Shown here in pieces: positions 1 through 6,272 of a stretch of 19,697 bases of DNA. Position 1 is the stretch's first letter, and each line of letters opens with the position of its first letter. The notes beneath the pieces were generated by a model. That model was not told the origin of the DNA and did not search any database. It saw only the letters and a list, made by a program, of their open reading frames with translations. The stretch covers positions 1-19,697 of the forward strand of contig CAJTSJ010000043.1 in the NCBI GenBank assembly GCA_910578785.1, in the 5' to 3' direction. Origin of the DNA: an uncultured Muribaculum sp. (GTDB taxonomy: Bacteria > Bacteroidota > Bacteroidia > Bacteroidales > Muribaculaceae). The translations under genes and the position numbers were made by a program.

Positions 1-572
1 GCCTCTTCAAGTTCGGCATCATAATCTCTTGAATCGTTATACGCTTTTTCAAGGAGAATCTCTTCATCAGATAGACCAATACCCACATAGGCTTCCTCTC
101 CGTCGGGGAAACGGATATGACGCATATCGTCTACAACTTCCAAGACCTCAAACGGTGCATCGTCCGTTGATTTCTCAAAAGTTGCATTGCTTTCCTCAAT
201 ACCGGTCACATCCGAGTCCGACTCGGAATATTGCGTCATTGGTACTGATGGCTCTTCAACTGAAACGTGCATTTTTTCACCGTTGGAAGTTTCAGCAATA
301 GCCATGATTTCTCGCCGACGGAAAAGAGTTGAAAGGCGGTTGAACACATCTTCGATTACCGATTGGAAACCGCAATAAAGACCTATTGAGAGGACAAAGA
401 AAACGGCAAAGAGAACATTGCCGGTGAATTCATCAGTGCCGAAACGGGTTATAGCGGCATGGCGACCAAGTAAAGCCATGATGCCACATCCGGCAACAAC
501 GGCACACCATATAAAAATTTTGTCCCGGGTAGGGGGAGCAAAGCTCCTCAATCGCGGGGGCGTATTTCTCAT
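1..572 (-). CDS. Partial two-TM membrane protein, 3' end outside window
   Basis: Reading the minus strand from an ATG at 572 gives an uninterrupted frame of 190 codons that leaves the window at base 1, so the C-terminus is missing. The protein begins MRNTPPRLRSF, then shows two hydrophobic stretches at about residues 20-36 (IFIWCAVVAGCGIMALL) and 53-68 (VLFAVFFVLSIGLYCG). A basic patch follows (RLSTLFRRRE), then a long acidic tail rich in Glu, Asp and Ser. This suggests a small inner-membrane protein with a large cytoplasmic acidic domain. I do not recognise the family. It shares its strand with the integrase-side genes, so it is probably cargo of the integrated element. A 45-base inverted repeat sits in its leader. 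I am sure it is coding because the frame is long and the composition protein-like; its function is unknown. Confidence 0.72.
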   Translation of the reverse strand, partial: MRNTPPRLRSFAPPTRDKIFIWCAVVAGCGIMALLGRHAAITRFGTDEFTGNVLFAVFFVLSIGLYCGFQSVIEDVFNRLSTLFRRREIMAIAETSNGEKMHVSVEEPSVPMTQYSESDSDVTGIEESNATFEKSTDDAPFEVLEVVDDMRHIRFPDGEEAYVGIGLSDEEILLEKAYNDSRDYDAELEE

Positions 573-579
573 AAGCAAA

Positions 580-624
580 CAGTGGATTAAAATTTCACGT
601 CTTTATAGACAATTTAACCCACTG
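580..624 (-). repeat. Inverted repeat in leader of the partial membrane gene
   Basis: Arms CAGTGGaTTAAA and TTTAAcCCACTG pair over 11 of 12 positions. A second small hairpin, GTCT-TTAT-AGAC, lies inside at 599-610. It ends 8 bases before the ATG at 572, so folding in the mRNA would crowd the ribosome-binding region. It could be a translational switch, an attenuator or a protein-binding site. There is no long T-run to make it a clear terminator. Confidence 0.5.
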
Positions 625-669
625 TTTTGTTCGCTCAGTCGACGGTGGATTCTCACACATGATAACTTT

Positions 670-695
670 CTAATAGCCCTACTTACGTCTATTAG
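670..695. repeat. 7-bp inverted repeat
   Basis: CTAATAG (670-676) and CTATTAG (689-695) are perfect arms around a 12-base spacer in the gene-free stretch 573-850. Apart from this, the inverted repeat at 580-624 and the terminator at 787-825, I see nothing in that stretch. Confidence 0.35.
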
Positions 696-786
696 GTCGA
701 AAATAAGGCAATAACAGCTCAAACTACGACTGTTTTGCATCAAATATTATCCTTACTGGAGTTATAATTAAGGTCTAAAAAATACA

Positions 787-825
787 AGTCCATAACTTGC
801 TGACTTTTCAGCGAAGTTATGGACT
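787..825 (-). terminator. Strong hairpin terminator after the lipoprotein gene
   Basis: Perfect 12-bp arms AGTCCATAACTT and AAGTTATGGACT enclose a second stem GCTGA-CTTT-TCAGC, giving about 17 bp of stem with one bulged base. On the minus strand it is followed by TTGTATTTTTTAG. It lies 26 bases past the stop codon of the lipoprotein gene, so it most likely ends that transcript and insulates the next gene. Confidence 0.8.
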
Positions 826-850
826 ATATAAGGCGTGCGAAAAGACGCGG

Positions 851-1546
851 TTAAATCATATCCTTATTTGCATTACTATACTCCTTTTTCTTTTGAATTT
901 CTTGATTCTCTTTTTCTTCTAACATATCACTTCTAAATATTACAACTTTGAGTAAATTACTATGTACAGCTTTTGAGAAATCAAAGAAACATAACTGAAT
1001 AACTTTATTCCCAGCTTTCCATTCGCTAATGCAAATCCCCTCATTCGATGGTAGTTCCTGATCTTTTGGAGGATTTATTTCATAAATAGGAGAACCATAT
1101 TTTTGGGAAAATATTTCCTTGACAACTCTAATTTCGTCTAAAATTTCATTGTAGTTTAATTTATTAAACCCATTTATGTCAATGCGATATAATTTATTGT
1201 TAACAAAATAGGGCGTTAAATTATAAAAACCAAAGTCGCCAATATGATATCCGTAGACCTCATCATCCTCAAATTGTGACAAGTATTTTTTTTCAATCTT
1301 TTTATACTGCATATCCGATATTCCGAAATTAAGTCCCTTCAAAATCTCGTTTTCAGTTTGAGGGTCTTTTGTAACATCATATTTTCCGACGAAGTCGGAT
1401 ATTTCGCCAACTTTTACAACCGTTGATGATGCAGGCGTTTCTTTAGCATCTTCTGTTGTATTATGTGCACTATCTTTTGAGGCATTTTGACAGGAATAAA
1501 AACCAATGATAAGCAAAGATATTATAAGGGGATATATTTTATTCAT
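851..1546 (-). CDS. Putative SPII lipoprotein, unknown function
   Basis: 231 residues. The N-terminus MNKIYPLIISLLIIGFYSC is a lipoprotein signal: two charged or polar residues, a hydrophobic core, and a lipobox-like FYSC with Cys19 as the lipidated residue. A Ser/Thr/Ala-rich linker follows (about residues 20-45), then a mixed alpha/beta domain containing NFGISDMQYKKIEKKYL and later ICISEWKAGNKVIQLCFFD. The tail (about 205-231) is charged and may be coiled. I do not recognise the family. It has its own promoter-like box upstream and a strong terminator downstream, so it is a single-gene unit. It lies in the mobile element and could be a surface or exclusion-type cargo protein, but nothing in the sequence shows that. 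Confidence 0.72.
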   Translation of the reverse strand: MNKIYPLIISLLIIGFYSCQNASKDSAHNTTEDAKETPASSTVVKVGEISDFVGKYDVTKDPQTENEILKGLNFGISDMQYKKIEKKYLSQFEDDEVYGYHIGDFGFYNLTPYFVNNKLYRIDINGFNKLNYNEILDEIRVVKEIFSQKYGSPIYEINPPKDQELPSNEGICISEWKAGNKVIQLCFFDFSKAVHSNLLKVVIFRSDMLEEKENQEIQKKKEYSNANKDMI

Positions 1547-1568
1547 TGAAATATAATTTTGATTTATG

Positions 1569-1576
1569 CAAAGTTA
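1569..1576 (-). promoter_or_regulatory. Bacteroidetes-type -7 box for the lipoprotein gene
   Basis: The minus strand reads TAACTTTG, an exact TAnnTTTG match, 22 bases before the lipoprotein ATG. No good TTTG is found at -33, so the promoter may be weak or activator-dependent. Confidence 0.5.
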
Positions 1577-1736
1577 AATATTTACATTGGAATATGTATA
1601 ACGATTTGGCGACAAAAATACATTGAGTTTTAGTTTGTTGACACGGAAGATGCAGCAACCGCGAATCTTGCGGTATTTATTGGAGTAAAGTATATTTACT
1701 TTTTTCCAACCTCCGTAAAAATTGTATCGCGGAGTT

Positions 1737-2060
1737 TTATAGGATGGTCAGAGATACCCTTCTGCCAAGACCTTCAAAGATTCGGAAGAGGGTGTTGAGC
1801 TGGACATCGGCTTTGCCGTTTTCCAGCCGGGAGATATAGGTTTTCTTAGTACCTATACGCTCTGCGAGCTGCTGTTGTGTAAGTCCGGCTTTGAGTCGTT
1901 CTTCCTTTAAGGTCTCCGCCAGACAGAAAGCCACTGCGTCAGCATCAAACTGCTCACGCTCGGGGGTACCGGGTTTGCCATATTCCGCATCAAGAAGCTC
2001 GTCGAAAGTCTGAGCGTTCATGATGGCTTCTTTTTTTGTCTTATCCATTTTCTTTTTCAT
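1737..2060 (-). CDS. higA: HigA-type XRE antitoxin
   Basis: 107 residues with an N-terminal helical region and a helix-turn-helix of the Cro/CI (XRE) type at about residues 50-105 (LKEERLKAGLTQQQLAERIG, then TYISRLENGKADVQL). In this family the protein binds and neutralises the HigB ribonuclease and represses the shared promoter. The gene follows the toxin gene and overlaps its 3' end by 20 bases, which fits the toxin-first order of higBA loci and implies translational coupling. The ATG at 2048 (MDKTKK), whose ATGGATAA overlaps the toxin stop, is an equally good start. It most likely stabilises the integrated element. The family call is firm; antitoxin activity is inferred from the pairing. 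Confidence 0.85.
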   Translation of the reverse strand: MKKKMDKTKKEAIMNAQTFDELLDAEYGKPGTPEREQFDADAVAFCLAETLKEERLKAGLTQQQLAERIGTKKTYISRLENGKADVQLNTLFRIFEGLGRRVSLTIL

Positions 2061-2385
2061 TGAAGTATTCTTTCATTAATTTCTTTGCTCGCTCGATTTG
2101 TTGTTTCGGGGTTTTCTGAGTTTTCTTCTGAAAGCCATTGAAGAGAATCACAAGAGAACCCTCGTCAAAGCAACAGAAGATTCGGAATATATTACTTCCG
2201 ACTTCTACACGGATTTCATATAATCCGTCTGCGCCTTCCATGTTTTTGAGGATTGTCTTTGGAACTCTATCCACAGTCCTGACAACATTGATACAGTAGT
2301 TTATCTTACGTCTTACTGCATCAGTCTGAGCCACATAGAACTCTTTGAAGTAGTCCTTGTATAGCTTTATGGTTCGATTTGCCAT
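2041..2385 (-). CDS. higB: HigB/RelE-superfamily toxin (phage Gp49-like)
   Basis: 114 residues from MANRTIKLYK. The sequence has the compact RelE-like layout and the family signature near the C-terminus, VILFNGFQKKTQKTPKQQIE, followed by a basic helix (RAKKLMKEYF). Toxins of this family are ribosome-dependent mRNA endonucleases held in check by the cognate antitoxin. I chose the ATG at 2385 rather than the in-frame ATG at 2406 because the upstream one lies inside the promoter -7 box, and because AGAAGG stands just before the ATG at 2385. It is the first gene of a two-gene operon with higA. Activity is inferred; no key residue looks missing. Confidence 0.85.
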   Translation of the reverse strand: MANRTIKLYKDYFKEFYVAQTDAVRRKINYCINVVRTVDRVPKTILKNMEGADGLYEIRVEVGSNIFRIFCCFDEGSLVILFNGFQKKTQKTPKQQIERAKKLMKEYFNEKENG

Positions 2386-2403
2386 ATCCTTCTTATACAA
2401 CCG

Positions 2404-2434
2404 CAAAGTTAACTAAAAAGTTTACTTTGGCAAA
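2404..2434 (-). promoter_or_regulatory. Promoter of the higBA operon
   Basis: On the minus strand a TTTG -33 box (2431-2434) is separated by exactly 19 bases from a TAACTTTG -7 box (2404-2411), matching the Bacteroidetes sigma-ABfr consensus. The predicted transcript start is near 2397, giving a short leader to the ATG at 2385. In this family HigA or the HigBA complex would bind here. Confidence 0.75.
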
Positions 2435-2446
2435 ATTATTTTTGAG

Positions 2447-3553
2447 TTATTTAAGAGAGATCGAGTTGGCGGCATCGCGCTTTTTCTGATTCACGACTTC
2501 GGCATAGATCTGAGTCGTAGCCACGTTTTTATGCGTAAGCATCTTACTGACGGTATAGATGTCGGTACCGTTGGTTATCAGCAACGTAGCATACGTGTGG
2601 CGCAATCCGTGAAAGGTGATTTTCTTCTTGATGCCGGCATCTTTGAGCCATTTCTTGAACGGTTCGCGGGTGTGGGCGCGACTCAGTCCTTTGAATACCA
2701 TTCCTCGACCTTGTTCGCCGCAATAAGACAGGGCCTCATCGCTCAATGGCAATGTTGCCTGCGTCTTGGTCTTCTGGGTACGGATGCGCATACAATACCC
2801 ACCGTCGGGTGACAGTTCGATATTCTCCCAACGGAGTTGCAGTATGTCGCTGATGCGAAGACCGGTCATGCAGGCGAAAAGAGAAGCGCGTTTCAGGACA
2901 TCTACTTTGCAGGGTGTGGCGGCAAGGCGTTTCACCTCCTCGATTTCGAGATAGTTGATTTTTGGTTCCTCCCAGTCGATGCGGTCAAGGTAGTCATTGA
3001 CTTTCTCACGGAGCCAACCTTCTTTGTATGCCAGTTTTAGCAGAGCGCGGAAGGTTGACCAATATCCGGCGGCAGAGTTGCGTGATATGATATTGCCGGA
3101 CTGCTTGACGCGGATTTTAAGAATGTATGTGCGGAAGTCGTTGCACAGTCCTATGGTCACGTCTTTCATCAGACATCTGCCATTGCAGAAGTCCTTAAAA
3201 TGCTTATACACGATTTCCCATTTCTGATATTTCTCTTTGGTCTTGCTCTCGAAATATTCAAGGAAGTCTGCCTGCTTCTTTGTCCGGTCAAGAAACCCGA
3301 ATTCTTCATTGATGATTGCAAGTTCACGGGTGGCCCGGATGCCCCGGGCTTTGAGCATGATTTCCTCATTGTAGTCAAGCTCGAATTTGTCTTTCGGGTT
3401 GCCGATGAGATAGAGGCCGAGGAACTCACGCCGCGACATTTTCTTGATGTGCGGATTCCAGATTGGCGGGTAGTAGTCGAGGTAGAGCGACAGTTTGCCG
3501 CTGCGCAGTTTTTCTTTACGGAGAGTAACTTTGGTGATGGTTGCAGATTCCAT
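2447..3553 (-). CDS. int: Tyrosine recombinase / integrase
   Basis: 368 residues, the usual length for Bacteroidetes element integrases. The N-terminal part (1-95) is an arm-binding domain, then a SAM-like core-binding domain (about 95-195) and the catalytic domain (200-368). The full catalytic set is visible: Arg233 (TGLRISD), Lys261 (TQKTKTQ), His315 and Arg318 (HGLRHTYATLL), His341 (LTHKNV) and the nucleophile Tyr350 (TTQIYAEV). It would catalyse site-specific integration and excision of the element lying to the left. It follows the helix-turn-helix gene by 69 bases and has its own promoter. The enzyme looks intact, so the element may still be mobile if its other end is intact. Confidence 0.95.
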   Translation of the reverse strand: MESATITKVTLRKEKLRSGKLSLYLDYYPPIWNPHIKKMSRREFLGLYLIGNPKDKFELDYNEEIMLKARGIRATRELAIINEEFGFLDRTKKQADFLEYFESKTKEKYQKWEIVYKHFKDFCNGRCLMKDVTIGLCNDFRTYILKIRVKQSGNIISRNSAAGYWSTFRALLKLAYKEGWLREKVNDYLDRIDWEEPKINYLEIEEVKRLAATPCKVDVLKRASLFACMTGLRISDILQLRWENIELSPDGGYCMRIRTQKTKTQATLPLSDEALSYCGEQGRGMVFKGLSRAHTREPFKKWLKDAGIKKKITFHGLRHTYATLLITNGTDIYTVSKMLTHKNVATTQIYAEVVNQKKRDAANSISLK

Positions 3554-3581
3554 ATTATTCTGTTTTTAGATTTATAATGTG

Positions 3582-3612
3582 CAAAGGTAAAAGGTGGTTG
3601 TTCGGTGAGAAA
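3582..3612 (-). promoter_or_regulatory. Promoter of the integrase gene
   Basis: TACCTTTG (3582-3589, matching TAnnTTTG) lies 19 bases downstream of TTTC (3609-3612, one mismatch to TTTG). The predicted start is about 20 bases before the integrase ATG. Confidence 0.6.
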
Positions 3613-3620
3613 AATCACCG
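3603..3620. promoter_or_regulatory. Inverted repeat over the integrase -33 box, possible operator
   Basis: CGGTGA (3603-3608) and TCACCG (3615-3620) are perfect 6-bp arms around GAAAAA, which contains the -33 element. No T-run follows on the minus strand, so it suits a repressor site better than a terminator for the HTH gene that ends 3 bases away. Confidence 0.45.
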
Positions 3621-3622
3621 GA

Positions 3623-4516
3623 TTATAACTGAATCTCAGGGTTGAACAACGCCTCTAACTCTTTGGCGTTCAACTTGACATACTTACCACAACGGAGCTT
3701 GGTTATCTTGTATGTCTTGACGTAGTGATACAGCTGGTCACGTGTCAGAGAGTATTTTCCCATGGCTTCAGGCACTGAGATAAACTCAACATCCTCGGCT
3801 GATTTGGCTCCTTTTGCCACATCGAAGTGATATTTGGAGTAATAGACTTTCGGGCCCTCTTTGCGCTTCGGAATACCGATTTTGGAGACCAGCGAGTAAA
3901 TCGCCGAGAGAGTCATGCCATACTTGGATTGAATATCCTCCACCGAATACCACTCCGTAATTTCCGGATTCTCTTTTCTGGCTGAGAAAAGTCGGTCGAT
4001 ATGGCTTTTGCTGAAATAAGCCTTGCCCCGAAGAATGGTCTTCGGAACATTATTCTCGGCAACGACCTTATATATCCACGAATCCTTTACGCCATACTTC
4101 TCCCGGATGTCGGCACGGGTATAGAACTCGTTTATCGTTTTCTTTTCATTGGATTCCCTCTTTTTGTATGGGGAGCCATCGAGCATTTTGTCTATACTAT
4201 CACGCTTAATAAGTGTCAGGCGAGAACTAAGTTTGGCAGCCACCAAATCACCACGATAAATCAGTTTATATACACCCTGCCGGGTCATACCTAGTACTTG
4301 CGCTGTTTCTGCGACTGTCAAATAATCTTTCTCATTGATAGCAGATATTTTTGAGGGCACAGCTGAGTTTGCCAGTTGTATCTTCTGCTGTCTAATACGC
4401 TCCTTATAGGAGTGTTCCGCACATCGCTTCGAGCAGAAACGAGTGACGGTTGTTTGAGCGGTGAATTGTTTGCCACACCACTCACAAGTTTTCTCAATTC
4501 TAATGTTGCTACTCAT
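3623..4516 (-). CDS. Cys4-finger protein with four helix-turn-helix units
   Basis: 297 residues from MSSNIRIEK. A short Cys4 finger comes first: C11-x2-C14-x13-C28-x3-C32 (CEWCGKQF, then FCSKRC). Four repeats of the excisionase/MerR-like HTH_17 type follow, at about 65-113 (YLTVAETAQVLGMTRQGVY), 132-177 (FYTRADIREKYGVKDSWIY), 188-235 (WYSVEDIQSKYGMTLSAIY) and 247-293 (FISVPEAMGKYSLTRDQLY). It should bind DNA at several sites at once. Its place next to the integrase suggests a recombination directionality factor or regulator of the element. A longer in-frame start at 4684 exists, but its first 56 residues read through the repeat-filled intergenic DNA and look non-coding. The domain reading is firm; the role is inferred. 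Confidence 0.82.
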   Translation of the reverse strand: MSSNIRIEKTCEWCGKQFTAQTTVTRFCSKRCAEHSYKERIRQQKIQLANSAVPSKISAINEKDYLTVAETAQVLGMTRQGVYKLIYRGDLVAAKLSSRLTLIKRDSIDKMLDGSPYKKRESNEKKTINEFYTRADIREKYGVKDSWIYKVVAENNVPKTILRGKAYFSKSHIDRLFSARKENPEITEWYSVEDIQSKYGMTLSAIYSLVSKIGIPKRKEGPKVYYSKYHFDVAKGAKSAEDVEFISVPEAMGKYSLTRDQLYHYVKTYKITKLRCGKYVKLNAKELEALFNPEIQL

Positions 4517-4525
4517 TTCATTTGT

Positions 4526-4537
4526 GGAGATTTCTCC
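4526..4537. promoter_or_regulatory. Small palindrome just before the HTH gene start
   Basis: GGAGA-TT-TCTCC lies 9 bases upstream of the ATG at 4516. It could be an operator, or could hold the ribosome-binding bases (GGAG on the minus strand) in a hairpin. Confidence 0.3.
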
Positions 4538-4560
4538 GTTGTTTGTAAATGTTCGTAAAC

Positions 4561-4580
4561 CATTGTCAACCATTGTCAAC
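4561..4580. repeat. Two tandem 10-bp direct repeats (CATTGTCAAC)
   Basis: Two identical 10-base units stand head to tail, one helical turn apart, 45 bases upstream of the HTH gene. This is typical spacing for cooperative protein binding, for example arm sites of an integrase or sites for its accessory factor. Confidence 0.5.
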
Positions 4581-4625
4581 TTTCTCCACCACCTTGCTGA
4601 CGCTTGGGGTGAAATGAGTCGCTGT

Positions 4626-4646
4626 CGTACAAAATCCGTACAAAAT
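4626..4646. repeat. Two direct repeats of CGTACAAAAT at 11-bp spacing
   Basis: CGTACAAAAT occurs at 4626-4635 and 4637-4646 with one base between. Together with the repeat pair at 4561-4580 this makes the junction between element and mnmE look like an array of protein-binding sites. Confidence 0.5.
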
Positions 4647-4656
4647 AGTGCATAAA

Positions 4657-4692
4657 AACGCCTAACACTGACAGTTATCAGCATTAGGCGTT
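4657..4692 (-). terminator. Hairpin terminator downstream of mnmE
   Basis: Arms AACGCCTAA and TTAGGCGTT (9 bp) continue through a 2x2 internal loop into CTGA/TCAG around a 6-base loop. On the minus strand the stem runs straight into GTTTTTATG. It stands about 73 bases past the mnmE stop, in the right orientation to end the nuclease-mnmE transcript. Confidence 0.65.
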
Positions 4693-4726
4693 CTTGTAAG
4701 AGTTAAGTTTTATCGTTCAGTAACAG

Positions 4727-4763
4727 TCAATTACTATCAATATAACGCATTGATAATCAATTA
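4727..4763. other. Candidate recombinase core site (attachment site) at the mnmE 3' end
   Basis: TATCAAT (4735-4741) and ATTGATA (4749-4755) are perfect 7-bp arms around the 7-base spacer ATAACGC. The unit is flanked by TCAATTA on both sides (4727-4733 and 4757-4763). Tyrosine recombinases cross over in cores of this shape. It begins 2 bases past the mnmE stop codon, where the element would join the chromosome. The partner copy would be outside the window, so this is a proposal only. Confidence 0.4.
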
Positions 4764-4764
4764 G

Positions 4765-6258
4765 TCATTTGCCGATGCAGAAGCGAGAGAAGATGGTGGT
4801 GAGGATGTCCTGGGTGGTGATTTCGCCGGTGATTTCGCCGAGGTAGTGAAGCGCGAGGCGGATGTCCTGGGCTATGAAGTCGCCGGAGATGCCGGCTTGG
4901 AGTCCGTCTAAAACTCGGGCGAGGGCTTCCGTCGCGTTGACGAGTGCTTCGTAGTGGCGGGCGTTGGTGACCATCACGTCGCCTTCGGCTATCTGTGAAA
5001 TGCCTGATGCATCTACCAATGCATCTCTCAGTCCGTCCATCCCCCGCCCTTCTTTAGCTACGAGATTGACTGTCCTCGCTTCTGAAAAGCGCATGAATCC
5101 TTCTTCCGGCTTTCCGACAGAATCCGCACTATGACCTTCGATGTCGCGCAAGCCTGCATCCGATTTAGCATTATCTCCCAACGAGACGCTACTGCACAGC
5201 GGGACACCGCCTACAAAGGAACTGTCAAGCAAATCCACTTTATTTCTTGCAATTATCAGCTTATGGTCAGGCGTAAGGCGTTCTGATATCTTTTCCCACA
5301 CTGAATCATTGCGGCTCTCGTCCGAGCAATCCACTACCCAGACAACAATCCTGGCCTTATCAAGCTCCGACAGTGCGCGTTCTATGCCGAGCGCCTCCAC
5401 CTCGTCGGTGGTCTGGCGCAATCCTGCGGTGTCGATTATTCTGAACAGAACGCCCCCTATCTCCATCGTGTCTTCGATAGTGTCGCGCGTGGTTCCGTGT
5501 ATGTCGCTGACTATCGCCCTGTCTTCATGAAGGAGCTGGTTGAGTATGGTAGACTTGCCTGCGTTGGTAGCACCTACGATAGCCACCGGCACACCGTCCT
5601 TTATAGCCGATCCGGCAGCAAACGAGTCGGCAAGCTTCCGCGTCAGAGACAATATGCCGTCGGCCAGCAAAGCAAGCTTGTCGCGCGATGCAAACTCGAC
5701 CTCCTCCTCTGAAAAGTCAAGCTCCAGTTCCAACAACGACGAAAGCTCCAACAGACGTTCGCGAAGCTCCCGCAGACGCGACGAAAAATGGCCCCTCATC
5801 TGACTGACTGCCAGACGATGGGAAGCCCTCGAGCTTGATGCAATCAAGTCGGCCACTCCTTCGGCTTCGGCCAGGTCCATACGGCCTGACGCAAAAGCGC
5901 GGCGAGTAAATTCGCCCGCAACGGCCATACGGCATCCGCATCTGATCAAGCGGTTGACTACCTGACGCTGTATCCACTGAGAACCATGAACCGAAAGCTC
6001 GACCACATCTTCGCCCGTAAACGAACGTGGCGCGCGAAACACAGTAGCGACACACTGGTCCAGCACCTCATCATCATCGCCTGTGACCGTGCCGAGATGT
6101 GCCGTATGGCTGTCGACATCCGACAACCTACGCCCCCGCCAAATCTTGTCAACAATAGCCACTGCGTCACGGCCGCTCACACGAACCACAGCAATGCCCC
6201 CCACTCCATGCGGAGTGCTTATGGCGCATATCGTATCTTCCGACTGATCTACAATCAT
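4765..6258 (-). CDS. mnmE: tRNA uridine-5-carboxymethylaminomethyl modification GTPase MnmE
   Basis: 497 residues. MnmE works with MnmG to modify the wobble uridine of certain tRNAs, using a folate-derived one-carbon unit and GTP hydrolysis. The N-terminal folate-binding domain (about 1-120, with GGIAVVRVSG) is followed by the helical domain and an inserted G domain. G-domain motifs are GATNAGKS (229-236), TTRD (256-259), DTAG (276-279) and NKVD (339-342). The C-terminus is the family's invariant FCIGK with its conserved Cys495. The protein is about 40 residues longer than typical; the extra sequence follows NKVD (about 345-395). It starts 14 bases after the nuclease stop, so the two are probably co-transcribed. 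Its 3' end adjoins the integrated element but the coding sequence is complete. Confidence 0.96.
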   Translation of the reverse strand: MIVDQSEDTICAISTPHGVGGIAVVRVSGRDAVAIVDKIWRGRRLSDVDSHTAHLGTVTGDDDEVLDQCVATVFRAPRSFTGEDVVELSVHGSQWIQRQVVNRLIRCGCRMAVAGEFTRRAFASGRMDLAEAEGVADLIASSSRASHRLAVSQMRGHFSSRLRELRERLLELSSLLELELDFSEEEVEFASRDKLALLADGILSLTRKLADSFAAGSAIKDGVPVAIVGATNAGKSTILNQLLHEDRAIVSDIHGTTRDTIEDTMEIGGVLFRIIDTAGLRQTTDEVEALGIERALSELDKARIVVWVVDCSDESRNDSVWEKISERLTPDHKLIIARNKVDLLDSSFVGGVPLCSSVSLGDNAKSDAGLRDIEGHSADSVGKPEEGFMRFSEARTVNLVAKEGRGMDGLRDALVDASGISQIAEGDVMVTNARHYEALVNATEALARVLDGLQAGISGDFIAQDIRLALHYLGEITGEITTQDILTTIFSRFCIGK

Positions 6259-6272
6259 AATTCAGCTAAAAC

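Noticed and set aside
4517..4684. N-terminal extension of the HTH protein from an ATG at 4684
   Set aside because: The extra 56 codons run through a hairpin and two sets of direct repeats; MSSNIRIEK just before the Cys4 finger is a natural start.
4765..4790. Disruption of mnmE by the element
   Set aside because: The gene ends in the canonical FCIGK and TGA, so integration left the coding sequence intact.
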